NCBI GenBank assembly: GCA_002422345.1
Contig: DIUL01000041.1
Location: forward strand, 1-13,277
DNA from: Acetobacteraceae bacterium UBA6159
GTDB taxonomy: Bacteria; Pseudomonadota; Alphaproteobacteria; Acetobacterales; Acetobacteraceae
DNA: 13,277 nucleotides
Direction of reading: 5' to 3'
The translations under genes and the position numbers were made by a program. Position 1 is the stretch's first letter, and the number at the start of each line of letters is the position of its first letter. Positions 1 through 8,545 of this stretch are shown one piece after another. Under the pieces are notes generated by a model. The model ran no database searches. It worked only from the letters and a program-made list of their open reading frames with translations, and was not told where the DNA came from.

Positions 1-3000
1 GTCGCACTTCGACGTGATTCCACGCCTCGATTTCGGCCTCGGCCACCGAGGTGACCGCGAAGTCGCCGCCGGTGACCTTGGACATCACCGAGCCAACACC
101 GTCATCGACATTGGCCGCGGTGGCGCGGGCGGCAGTCAGGCTGACCGTGCCGCTGTCGGACACCGCGATGCCCTCGATCAGCGCGCGATGCGTCACCAGG
201 TCGGACCCGACGGTGGCAAGGTCGGCCGAGATCGCGCTCGCAACGTCGGAGACCAGGATGCCGTCGGGCACGACGCCCATGGCGGCCAGGTCGGCCACGT
301 CATCGACGGTCGCGCCGGTCACGGTGACCGTCCCGCCGGTCATGATATCCAGCGCGGAGCCGTCGCCGCCATTGACGCCGGCGGCCTCGATCTGGGCCAC
401 GGTCAGTTCGATGTCTCCGGCATCGCTGACGATGATCTGGCTGATGAACTGCAACACACCCAGCATGTAGGACGATTGGCCATTGGCCAGGTCGGCCTCG
501 ATATTGGCGGCTGTATCACTGACTTGCAGCGCGAAGCTGGACCCGATCAGGCCGAGCACATCGCGGGCGGAATTGAGCTGCGCGACCGAGACGGTGAGGG
601 TCGGCGTTCCTCCGTCGCTGAGCACGATCGCGGTGACCACCCCGCCGTCTTCCGCGAAGGAGACGAGCGCGTCGAGCCGGGTATTCACGTTGGCGGCGCT
701 ATCCAGGATGGTCGCATGCGCGCCCAGGCTGTTCAGGACCCCGCCATTGGTGACAATCTGCTGTGCGGTGGAGTCGGGCGCGGTGATGGCCGAAATCCGG
801 CTCTGCCCCAGCAGGGTGGTGAGGCCGCTGGACTGGGCCGCGATGTTGGCGGCCGTGTCGGTCACGGACACCTGCATGCCCTGGCCCAGGTGGTCCTCGA
901 TCGGCAGCAGCCCGACCGCGATGGCGGCGGTCAGGTCGGTGCCGCCGGAGATCGAAACGACCCCCAGCAGGTCGCCCAGGTCCACCAGGTCGGAGGCAAC
1001 GGCCACAAGGGCGGCGGCCGTGTCGGTCACGTTCAGTTGCGTGTTGCCGGCGATGTTCGCCAGGACGGGCAGCAGGTCGGCCGCCACCTCGGCCGTGACC
1101 GGCACGGAGTCCGTCAGGCTGATGGACAGGCGGCCCCCGAGGGTCTGGATCGGGTTCTGACCGCCGGCGACCGCACCGATCGCCGCCGCGGAGTCGGTGA
1201 CCTGCACGGCGCCCAGATTGTTGCCCAGGGCTAGCAGGTTGGTGATGTTGGCGGCCACGTCGGCGGCGTCATCGGCCACCTCCAGCGGGTCACCGGTCAG
1301 CAGGTCGGCCAGTTCATGCAGGCCGGCCGCGGCGGCCGCACTCAGCGCGCCGGAGTCGGTCAGCGTGACGGAGGCCAGGTTGGTGACGGTCAGCAGCCCG
1401 GTGCTCTGTGTTCCGATCGACTGGGCGGTGTCGACCACATGGACCGGCACGCCGAGGGTGTTGAGCGCGGAGGCCGCGCCGGCGATGGCGCCCGCGGTGT
1501 CGGACACCTCCAGGTCCTGGTCACCGGTGGAGAAATGCGCGCCCAGGCCGGCGAAGACGACCGCCACGGCGGCGGTGACCGTCGCGTTGGCGGAGAGTTC
1601 GTAGTCGGGCGCCAGGCTGCCCCAGTCGTGTTCGGCGGCGTCCTCCAGCGCGCTGGCGGTATCCAGGATCGTGACATGGTCGGCCAGAGCCAGGCCTTCC
1701 GCGTTATCCTCGTCGGACAGATGGGCGAAGGAATCGACTACGTTCAACTGGTGGCCGGAGGCGAAGGTCAGCATCGCGGCGGTGTCGAGCGGCACCAGCG
1801 CATCGGCCTGCGCGACCGTGATGGCGGCCGATTGATTGATCCGGGCGGCGGTCGCGACCGCCAGGATGGCATCGACATTGGCCGCCATCGCCGCGGGGCC
1901 ATCGACGACGACCAGCAGCATGTCGCCGCTGTCGAAGTCGGGCGTGTCTGCCAGGATCGCGGCGGTCGCCGCGTCGATCGTCGAGTCACCCGACGGTGTC
2001 ACGGACGCGGCCTGGACCAGCAGCGGATTGCTGGTGTTCGCGGCGATGTTGCCGATGGAGTCGACCACTTCGTACGACGTCGCCACGTCGGCCCAGTCCG
2101 CCGTTTCGGAGGCGGCCAGGTTGGCGATGGTGTCGCGTACGACGATCGTCGCGCCGGCATTGGTGAAGGCGGGCAGGGCGGCGAGGTCCGCCGCCTCGGC
2201 CGCCGTCAGGACCACGCTGGCGCTGGTGGGCAGGCGCTGGGCGGTGGAGATATCACGCGCGGCCTGCGACAGTTCGATCAGGTTCTCGACACTGTCCTGG
2301 ATGGTCAGGGTCACGCCATCACTCAAGGCGAGGTCTGGCAGGTCGGCCAGCTCCTCGGCCATGGCGGCCGAGACGGTGGCGGTGGTTCCAAGCGTCTGAT
2401 GCGCCGCCAGTTCAAGCTCCAGCGTGCCCAGGTCGGCCAGGTTGATCGCTGTATCGACAACCGTCAGGCTGTTGTCATCCAGGTCGAACTTCACGCCCAG
2501 GCGGGCGAGGCCGCGCAGTTCGACCGCGTCGATCGTTTCGGATTCCACCAACTGGAGGACGGTCGCCATCAGTAGCGTCTCGCCGGACAGGTCGAGCAGG
2601 GCTTCGACGTCGTCCCGCACAGTCAGCATGCGGCCACCGGTCCAGAACCGGTCATCGGCGAACAGCGCCGTGGCCGAGGAGGCGGTCACAACCGCGTTGC
2701 CCGACAGGACAAGCATGTCGGCGACGGCCAAGCCGGCGCTGTTGGCCTCGGCGAGGAGTCCCTCGGCGGTGTCGGCGATGGTCAGCAGGTTGTCGCCAAG
2801 ATCGACGGAGCGGCCGGCTAGGATGGTTGCCTGTTCGGCGTTCAGCGTCGCGTCGCCGGTCATTTCGTAGGCGGTCGGCGCGGAATGCGCATCCGCGGTG
2901 AAGTTCGCGATGCGCCGGCCGGTGTCACGCAGGACCAGGTCGTTGCCATCCAGGTCGAACGGCGCGCCATTCAGGTTGTATTGCGGCAAGGTCCGCAGCG

Positions 3001-6000
3001 CCATGAGCTGAGCAACCGTCGCGACCGTGTCTTCCGACAGCGAAATGGGTGTCGCCTGCAACAGGGCGTTGTTGGTGGCCAGAGTGGTGGACCCCAGGCT
3101 CAACAGGTTCGCCAGCGTGTCGCTGATGGTCAGCGCCGCATTGGCATTGACCTGGAAGGTGGATGTGCCGACCAGGGCCACCGCATCGGCGACCGACAGG
3201 GTGGTGGCGGTGCTGAGCTGGATGTGATCCGCCAGCGCCAGGCCGGCGTCGAAGCCGGCGAATGCCAGGGCATCGGCCGTATCGCTGATGGTGACGACGG
3301 CGCTGCCCTTGGTGAAATCATCGATCGCGACCAGTCGCATCGCCTGCGCCGCGGTGATCGTCACCGCCCCGCTGGACAGGCTGACGACATCGGCGATTTC
3401 AAGCGCCCGGACGTTCGCCGCGTCGAGCAGTTCCGCCGCGGAATCCCGCAGCGTCAGCGTATGCGTCCCGGCCGAGAAACGGCTGCCGAGAGACGCGAGA
3501 TCGGAGGCGTCAGCGGCGGAGACGATCGCGTCCTCGGACAGTGTGACGGTGCCGGCGATCAGCAGGCCGTCCCAGTTGTCCGGATCGTCCTGGCTGTTCG
3601 TACGGAACAGCATCGCCTCGGCCGTATCCACCACCGCAATACGATCGGCTCGGCCGTTGAAACTGGGCAGTTCCGTCAGCGCCGTGGCCTCTGCGGCCGT
3701 CAGGCTGGCGATGCCCTGCAGCAGGGTGATCCCGATCAGCGAGGTGTCACCGTCCAGCGCCAGCAGGTTCTGGGCGGTGTCGCTGACGATCAGCATGCGG
3801 CTGTTCAGGCTGAAGTTCGGCAGGTCGCGCACGGCCTCGAACTGGGCCACCGTGATCAGGCTGTTGCCGGCCAACTGGATCGCCGTGGCCATCGCGGCGG
3901 TGCCCTGGTCCAGCGTCGCCAGGCGCGCGGCGCCATCGCTGATGATCAGGTCGTGCGTGCCGGCCGAGAAATTTGCGATCGCATGCAGGGACGTGGCGAC
4001 CGAGGCGATGACGGTGCTCTCCGCGGACAGCGACACGGCGCCGGACAGTGCGAGGCCGGCGCCCGCACCGGGGGCCAGCAGCGCGGACACGCTGTCGGAG
4101 ACGGACAGGCCCGGTCCCACATCAAGGTTGGGCAGCATGGCGAGCGTCGCGGCCTGGGACGCGGACACGACCCAGGGCTGGGCCTGGTCCGCCAGTTCAA
4201 AGCCGGTGATCTCTCCGGCCAGGGCGGTCCAGGCACGGGTGACGGTCAGCGCGTCGGGTGTGTCGCGTACGACCAGGTCGTGCCCGCCATTGCCGAAGCG
4301 GGCGCCCAGGCCCGCGAGCATGGCGGCTTCCGCGGACGTGACGACCGCGTCGGCGGACAGGACGACTTGGTCCGCGACCATCATGACGGCCCAGGCATCG
4401 GGCTCGGTGGCGCCCTGGGACATGTGCAGCAGCGCGGACGCGGTGTCCTGGATCGTCAGGCTCACCGGACCGGATTCGAAATGGGTGAACCGGGCGAGCG
4501 TGGCGGCGTCGGCGGCCGAAGCGGTGACCGCGGCCGACAGCATGACCGGTCCCGTCCAGCCGTTCACCACCTGCAAGGTGGAGGATCCCGCCAGAGTGAG
4601 CAGGTCGCTCAGCGTCGCGGCGACGGCGATCGCGTGATCCTGCGTGTCGAACACGGGACCCAGGGCGGCCAGGCGGCCCGCCTGCTGGGCGTCGATCAGG
4701 GCGTCATCCGCCAGCACGACGGAGGTGGCGACCAACAGGCCGGCGGCATTGGCCTGATCGGCGAGGGCGGCGGCGTGGTCGCTGACGACCAGGTCCACGC
4801 CCTGGGCCAGCGCGAAGCCGGGCAGCGCAGACAGCGCCAGGGCGTCCGCGGCCGACACGGTGGCGTCGAACCCGAGGCGGGCGGTCGCCCCTTCCTCGAA
4901 CGCCAGCGTGTCATCCAGCAACTGCGCCGCGGTGGCGTCGAACACGCCGGATGCCACGGTAATGGCCAGGAAGCCCCGGCCGAAGATGTCGTCCGCGACG
5001 GCGGACAAGGCGGATCCGGTGTCGGCGACCGACAGCGCGAACAGGGCCGGGTCGAAGTCGGGCGTGCCGGCCAGGGTGGCGGCGGATTCCGCGTTCACGG
5101 TGCCGCCATTGTCGGTCGGTGTGACGGCGACCGGGCCAATCTGGCTCAGTTCCGCCAGCATCTGGCGCGCCGCGACGAGGTTGACGAGGGTGTCGGAGAT
5201 GCGGAGGGCGGGGTGGTCCTCGGAGCCCACCACCGTCATTGTCACCTGGTCGGGCACCAGGGCGGCCAACGCCTCGATCTGCGCGACGGTATAGGTGCCG
5301 TTGTCGGCGAGCAGGCGGATGGCAGTCACGCCGGACGGAATCTGGGAGGCGGCGACCAAGTGGGCGGCGGTGTCTTCCAGGATGATGGCGGTGGCCAGCG
5401 CCTTCAGGTCGCTCGCCAGGGGGGTCAGGGCGGCGAGTCTGTCGGAGATCGTCAGGTTCGTGCCGGTGGCGATCTCGACGCCGAACCGGCTGGCGAGTAG
5501 AATGACCTGCTGGGTTGAGAGCGTGGCGGGGGCGGACAGGGTCGCGTTCTGGGCGAACTGCGCGTCACCCGCCGTGACGGCCAGCAGGTTGGCGGCGGTA
5601 TCCTGGACGGTGACTTCCTGTCCGGCGGCCATCGAGAAGTTCGGCAGGTCGGCCAGGACGACAAGCTGGGCCGCCGTGACGGTCGCGCTGTCGGTGGCCT
5701 GGGTCCGGAGGGAGGGGACGGAAACAGCCAGCGTCGCGATGCTGCTGGCGCCTTCCAGCAAGGTGGCGACGGCCTCGGTCACGCGGATCACGACCCGGGT
5801 GATATTGGCCAGGGTCGGCAACTGGGAAACGACGCCCTGCGCCGTCAGGGCGGAGAGCGTGTCTGAAACGGTCAGGGTGGCATTGGCGGCGACCGAGAAG
5901 TTCTGCAGCGCCGTGACCTGAAGCGCCGTGCTGGCGGTGACGGTGGAATCAACGGCGACCTTGTAGGCCTGGAGCGCTCCGCGCTTCTGCCCATTGGTGA

Positions 6001-6200
6001 TGGCAAGCAGGTTGGCGGCGGTATCGGCCAGGGTAATGATCGCGCCAGGGTTGACCGAGAAGGACGGCATGGTCGTGAAGGCGATCATCCCACCCAGTGA
6101 GACATCCGCGCTGGATGACATCACGACGCTGTTCGCGCCGGTGATCACGGGCTGGGTCGCCGCGGCCAGGATATTGGCGGCGGTGTCGAAGACCGCCTTG
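1..6200 (-). repeat. Protein-level tandem repeat region (SDTAAN-type, about 35 to 40 degenerate units)
   Basis: Within the giant gene the motif [LIV]-x-[VIL]-x-D-[TS]-[AVL]-x-x-[LI] recurs. Three successive units I counted, encoded around 3650 to 4130, start at LSVSDSV, LIISDGA and LIVSDTA and are 53, 52 and 51 residues long. Each unit ends in a phrase such as LPNFS or FSAGTH. The units are similar in protein but not near-identical in DNA, so this is an old, diverged array and not a recent tandem duplication. Units encoded below about position 1300 are longer and less regular. The unit count is estimated from the length and is not exact. Confidence 0.75.
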
Positions 6201-6487
6201 ATGTTCGCCAGCGTGAGACCCGCGGCGTTCGCCGGGTTGGTCAGGTCGGCAACCGAGCCCCGGACCGTCAGGGTGAAGCTATTCTTGGAGAACAGCGTGC
6301 CGAGACCGGCCAGCAACTTGGCATCGCCCGGTGACGTCGCCCCATTCGCGTTCATGTTGAACGCGGTTACCCGCGGCAACAGGCTGGCGGTCAGGGACCC
6401 ACGCGCGATGTTGGTGGGGGTATCGACAATGGTGATCCCCGTCGCGGTGGGGGATGCCAAAGCCTGATCGATCGTCATGATTGCCAT
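1..6487 (-). CDS. Giant beta-strand repeat (adhesin-like) protein, N-terminal part; 3' end beyond the window
   Basis: An uninterrupted minus-strand frame runs from ATG 6487 to the left edge (2162 codons, no stop found). The start is MAIMTIDQALAS; a second in-frame ATG lies at 6478. AGGGAAG (6502 to 6496) sits 8 bases upstream of the first ATG, which favours 6487. After about 90 residues come dozens of degenerate repeats of about 50 to 60 residues. Each has a beta-like strand ending in a D-T-A motif (VTVQDTAANLLAV near 5618 to 5580, IITLADTAANLLA near 6040 to 6004) and a segment like VTAAQAxxLAxLPNFS. Near 540 to 660 the form VLSDGGTPTLTVSVAQ appears. The protein is rich in Ala, Thr, Val, Leu and Asp. 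I saw no cysteine in what I translated, and there is no Sec signal peptide or membrane segment at the N-terminus. Such proteins are usually annotated as beta strand repeat-containing proteins. Type I export through a C-terminal signal is inference, as that end is missing. The function is probably surface attachment or matrix. Confidence 0.85.
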   Translation of the reverse strand, partial: MAIMTIDQALASPTATGITIVDTPTNIARGSLTASLLPRVTAFNMNANGATSPGDAKLLAGLGTLFSKNSFTLTVRGSVADLTNPANAAGLTLANIKAVFDTAANILAAATQPVITGANSVVMSSSADVSLGGMIAFTTMPSFSVNPGAIITLADTAANLLAITNGQKRGALQAYKVAVDSTVTASTALQVTALQNFSVAANATLTVSDTLSALTAQGVVSQLPTLANITRVVIRVTEAVATLLEGASSIATLAVSVPSLRTQATDSATVTAAQLVVLADLPNFSMAAGQEVTVQDTAANLLAVTAGDAQFAQNATLSAPATLSTQQVILLASRFGVEIATGTNLTISDRLAALTPLASDLKALATAIILEDTAAHLVAASQIPSGVTAIRLLADNGTYTVAQIEALAALVPDQVTMTVVGSEDHPALRISDTLVNLVAARQMLAELSQIGPVAVTPTDNGGTVNAESAATLAGTPDFDPALFALSVADTGSALSAVADDIFGRGFLAITVASGVFDATAAQLLDDTLAFEEGATARLGFDATVSAADALALSALPGFALAQGVDLVVSDHAAALADQANAAGLLVATSVVLADDALIDAQQAGRLAALGPVFDTQDHAIAVAATLSDLLTLAGSSTLQVVNGWTGPVMLSAAVTASAADAATLARFTHFESGPVSLTIQDTASALLHMSQGATEPDAWAVMMVADQVVLSADAVVTSAEAAMLAGLGARFGNGGHDLVVRDTPDALTVTRAWTALAGEITGFELADQAQPWVVSASQAATLAMLPNLDVGPGLSVSDSVSALLAPGAGAGLALSGAVSLSAESTVIASVATSLHAIANFSAGTHDLIISDGAARLATLDQGTAAMATAIQLAGNSLITVAQFEAVRDLPNFSLNSRMLIVSDTAQNLLALDGDTSLIGITLLQGIASLTAAEATALTELPSFNGRADRIAVVDTAEAMLFRTNSQDDPDNWDGLLIAGTVTLSEDAIVSAADASDLASLGSRFSAGTHTLTLRDSAAELLDAANVRALEIADVVSLSSGAVTITAAQAMRLVAIDDFTKGSAVVTISDTADALAFAGFDAGLALADHIQLSTATTLSVADAVALVGTSTFQVNANAALTISDTLANLLSLGSTTLATNNALLQATPISLSEDTVATVAQLMALRTLPQYNLNGAPFDLDGNDLVLRDTGRRIANFTADAHSAPTAYEMTGDATLNAEQATILAGRSVDLGDNLLTIADTAEGLLAEANSAGLAVADMLVLSGNAVVTASSATALFADDRFWTGGRMLTVRDDVEALLDLSGETLLMATVLQLVESETIDAVELRGLARLGVKFDLDDNSLTVVDTAINLADLGTLELELAAHQTLGTTATVSAAMAEELADLPDLALSDGVTLTIQDSVENLIELSQAARDISTAQRLPTSASVVLTAAEAADLAALPAFTNAGATIVVRDTIANLAASETADWADVATSYEVVDSIGNIAANTSNPLLVQAASVTPSGDSTIDAATAAILADTPDFDSGDMLLVVVDGPAAMAANVDAILAVATAARINQSAAITVAQADALVPLDTAAMLTFASGHQLNVVDSFAHLSDEDNAEGLALADHVTILDTASALEDAAEHDWGSLAPDYELSANATVTAAVAVVFAGLGAHFSTGDQDLEVSDTAGAIAGAASALNTLGVPVHVVDTAQSIGTQSTGLLTVTNLASVTLTDSGALSAAAAAGLHELADLLTGDPLEVADDAADVAANITNLLALGNNLGAVQVTDSAAAIGAVAGGQNPIQTLGGRLSISLTDSVPVTAEVAADLLPVLANIAGNTQLNVTDTAAALVAVASDLVDLGDLLGVVSISGGTDLTAAIAVGLLPIEDHLGQGMQVSVTDTAANIAAQSSGLTTLLGQSRISAITAPDSTAQQIVTNGGVLNSLGAHATILDSAANVNTRLDALVSFAEDGGVVTAIVLSDGGTPTLTVSVAQLNSARDVLGLIGSSFALQVSDTAANIEADLANGQSSYMLGVLQFISQIIVSDAGDIELTVAQIEAAGVNGGDGSALDIMTGGTVTVTGATVDDVADLAAMGVVPDGILVSDVASAISADLATVGSDLVTHRALIEGIAVSDSGTVSLTAARATAANVDDGVGSVMSKVTGGDFAVTSVAEAEIEAWNHVEVR

Positions 6488-6495
6488 TTTGCCGT

Positions 6496-6502
6496 CTTCC
6501 CT
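6496..6502 (-). promoter_or_regulatory. Ribosome binding site of the giant repeat protein
   Basis: On the minus strand AGGGAAG lies 8 bases before ATG 6487. The in-frame ATG at 6478 would be 17 bases away, so this site decides for the longer N-terminus. Confidence 0.5.
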
Positions 6503-6590
6503 AGCCTGGTCACACAAGGTCGGCGGCTGCATGTCGACACACTCTGGGTCAGCATGGTCCGCCGGATGGTCCTGACGATGCCACCCAAGG

Positions 6591-6612
6591 TTGAATCAAA
6601 AGTTAAATTCAA
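6591..6612. promoter_or_regulatory. AT-rich dyad, possible operator or promoter element
   Basis: TTGAAT at 6591 to 6596 and its reverse complement ATTCAA at 6607 to 6612 flank a 10-base A/T-rich spacer. The site lies in the shared upstream region of two divergent genes, about 104 bases before the giant gene's start and 117 before the ABC gene. TTGAAT could also serve as a -35 hexamer on either strand, but the matching -10 is weak. A 6-base arm can arise by chance, so the regulatory role is only a suggestion. Confidence 0.3.
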
Positions 6613-6728
6613 TCGTATGGATTGCGATTTTCCACTGGCTCCAGCACGAACAAAACTGGAATCCGTCAACGAACGGATAACCGGACGGTCTCTGGCAGGG
6701 GAGGCGCGGGCCTGATACACGGCGCCGC

Positions 6729-8513
6729 ATGAGTGGTGCTTCTCCCCCACATTCCTCTGGGCATCCCCTGGGACGTGAGCGTGACGACACGCGCGTGCTG
6801 CTGGTTCGGCTGTGGCGGGATCATCTGCGCGACCATCGGCCGCGCATGCTGCTGATCCTGGTGCTGACCATGCTGATGGCCGGCACGACGGCGCTGTATC
6901 CGGTGGTCATCGACCACGCGTTCCAGATGTTCACCAACAAGGATCCCGCGATCCTCTATCAGATCCCGGCTTTGGTCGTGATCGTGACCCTGGTGAAGGC
7001 CGCCGCCCAATACTTCCAGACCGTGCAGGTGCAGCGCATCGTCCTGCTGGTGATCCGCGCCCTCCAGCTTCGCATGTTCGCCCACCTGGCGCGTGCCGAC
7101 TTGGCGCGGGTGGAGCGGGAGGCACCGGCCCAGCTCACGACCCGCTTCACCACCGACGCCGCCACGATCCGCGAGGCGCTGACCCGGGGCGTTAACGGAG
7201 TGTCGGATGCGATCACCGTGGTTGGGCTGGTCGCCTCGATGCTCTATCTCGACTGGGTGCTCTCCCTGATCGCGGCGGTCATGTACCCCATCGCAGCCGT
7301 GCCGATCGAACGCCTGGGCAAGCGCATCCGGCGCGCGTCTGGCGGGATGCAGGAACGGATGGGCGAGGCGGCGGTGATGCTGAACGAGAGTTTCACCCAG
7401 GCCCGCACCGTCCGCGCCTTCCGGCTGGAGGACACCGAGGTTCAGCGGGCGGATGGCGTCTTCACCCAGCTCTATCGATCGCTGCTGCGGATGGCGCGGA
7501 CCCGGGCCGGCGTCGATCCGGTGCTGGAGGTCCTGGGCGGCTTGGCCGTCGCCGCCGTGATCGGGTTCGAGGGCTGGCGCGCCGCCGTCAGCGACCACAC
7601 GCTGGGCAATTTCACCGGCTTCGTCGCGGCGCTCCTGATCGCCTCCCGCCCGCTGCGGGCGCTCGGGTCACTGAACGCGGCGGTGCAGGAGGGTCTGGCG
7701 GGCCTCGCGCGTGTGTTCAGCGTGCTGGATGAAAAGCCGACGATCCTTGACCGGCCGGGGGCCGCATCCCTGCCGGCGGGGAAGGGGCATGTGGTGTTTC
7801 AGGACGTGCATTTCCGTTACCCGGACGGGCGGGTCGGGCTGGCGGGCCTCAGTTTCGAGGCTTTGCCCGGGCGCACCGTCGCGCTGGTCGGGCCGTCGGG
7901 GGGTGGCAAATCCACCGCGTTGGCGTTGATCCCCCGGCTGCATGACGTGACGGACGGGCGGGTGCGGATCGACGGGGTCGACACGCGCGAGGTCTCCCTC
8001 GGCAGCCTGCGCGGGGCGATTGCCTACGTCGCGCAGGACTCCCTGCTGTTCGACGACACGATCGCGGCGAATATCGCGATGGGGCGGCCAGGGGCGGATC
8101 GTGCGGCCATCGAGGCCGCGGCCTCCGCCGCCGCCGCCGCCGACTTCATCGCCGCGATGCCGGATGGCTATGACACGCGGGTCGGCACCGGCGGGCAGCG
8201 TCTGTCGGGCGGGCAGCGCCAGCGTGTGGCCCTGGCGCGGGCACTGCTGCGCGACCCGCGTATCCTGCTGCTGGATGAGGCGACCAGCGCGCTCGACACC
8301 GAAAGCGAGGCGGCGGTGCAGGTGGCGTTGGCCCGCCTGCGGAAGGACCGCACGACGATCGTGATCGCCCACCGGCTGTCGACCGTGCGCGACGCCGACC
8401 TGGTGGTGGTGATGGCCAACGGGCGGGCGGTCGAGACTGGCACCCATGCGGGGCTGATGGCGGAAGACAGGTTGTATGCCAGACTGGTGCGGAGCCAGAC
8501 GCTGGCGCAGTAG
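6729..8513 (+). CDS. ABC exporter, fused membrane and ATPase domains (MsbA/multidrug type)
   Basis: This half-transporter of 594 residues, the usual size for the family, should work as a homodimer in the inner membrane and export a lipid, drug or other hydrophobic substrate using ATP. The N-terminal half holds the six-helix ABC membrane domain: clear helices at about 40 to 61, 78 to 96, 161 to 193 (a pair) and 265 to 305. The C-terminal half is the ATPase: Walker A GPSGGGKST (388 to 396), Q-loop Gln436, signature LSGGQ (492 to 496), Walker B ILLLDE (512 to 517) and switch His548. All catalytic residues are present. The start is the first ATG; no strong Shine-Dalgarno sits right before it, and the next in-frame Met is at about residue 40, inside the first helix, so the long form is better. 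The dehydrogenase follows 32 bases later, suggesting one transcript. The substrate is unknown. No HlyD-type adaptor or outer-membrane gene is in view, so a link to export of the divergent giant protein is unproven. Confidence 0.92.
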   Translation: MSGASPPHSSGHPLGRERDDTRVLLVRLWRDHLRDHRPRMLLILVLTMLMAGTTALYPVVIDHAFQMFTNKDPAILYQIPALVVIVTLVKAAAQYFQTVQVQRIVLLVIRALQLRMFAHLARADLARVEREAPAQLTTRFTTDAATIREALTRGVNGVSDAITVVGLVASMLYLDWVLSLIAAVMYPIAAVPIERLGKRIRRASGGMQERMGEAAVMLNESFTQARTVRAFRLEDTEVQRADGVFTQLYRSLLRMARTRAGVDPVLEVLGGLAVAAVIGFEGWRAAVSDHTLGNFTGFVAALLIASRPLRALGSLNAAVQEGLAGLARVFSVLDEKPTILDRPGAASLPAGKGHVVFQDVHFRYPDGRVGLAGLSFEALPGRTVALVGPSGGGKSTALALIPRLHDVTDGRVRIDGVDTREVSLGSLRGAIAYVAQDSLLFDDTIAANIAMGRPGADRAAIEAAASAAAAADFIAAMPDGYDTRVGTGGQRLSGGQRQRVALARALLRDPRILLLDEATSALDTESEAAVQVALARLRKDRTTIVIAHRLSTVRDADLVVVMANGRAVETGTHAGLMAEDRLYARLVRSQTLAQ

Positions 8514-8535
8514 CCATGTCCAGAACGACATAGAC

Positions 8536-8540
8536 GGAGG
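8536..8540 (+). promoter_or_regulatory. Strong Shine-Dalgarno of the dehydrogenase
   Basis: GGAGG is followed by AAACC and ATG 8546, a near-ideal 5-base spacing. It fixes the start of the dehydrogenase. Confidence 0.75.
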
Positions 8541-8545
8541 AAACC

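Larger units (their letters stand above)
6488..6728. other. Divergent intergenic region between the giant gene and the ABC exporter
   Basis: These 241 bases separate two outward-reading genes, so they should hold both promoters. The stretch from about 6588 to 6660 is clearly richer in A and T than the surroundings. I could not find a convincing -35/-10 pair at good spacing for either gene, and I see no small gene or RNA. Open frames that cross it appear to be shadows with unlikely composition. Confidence 0.5.

Noticed and set aside
14..1234. Long plus-strand open frames across the repeat gene (for example 14 to 1234, 1316 to 2575 and 3288 to 4637)
   Set aside because: Their products have unnatural composition (runs rich in Gly, Arg, Gln, Asp or Ser, Arg) and they lie antisense to a frame that shows coherent protein repeats throughout.
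1..6487. CRISPR-like or DNA-level tandem array in the repeat gene
   Set aside because: The periodicity is at the protein level with strongly diverged codons. There are no identical DNA repeats with regular unique spacers.
6666..7598. 310-codon minus-strand frame over the ABC exporter
   Set aside because: It is antisense to a gene with full ABC motifs and its own product resembles no protein family. It is rich in His, Gln, Gly and Arg, as expected of a shadow frame.
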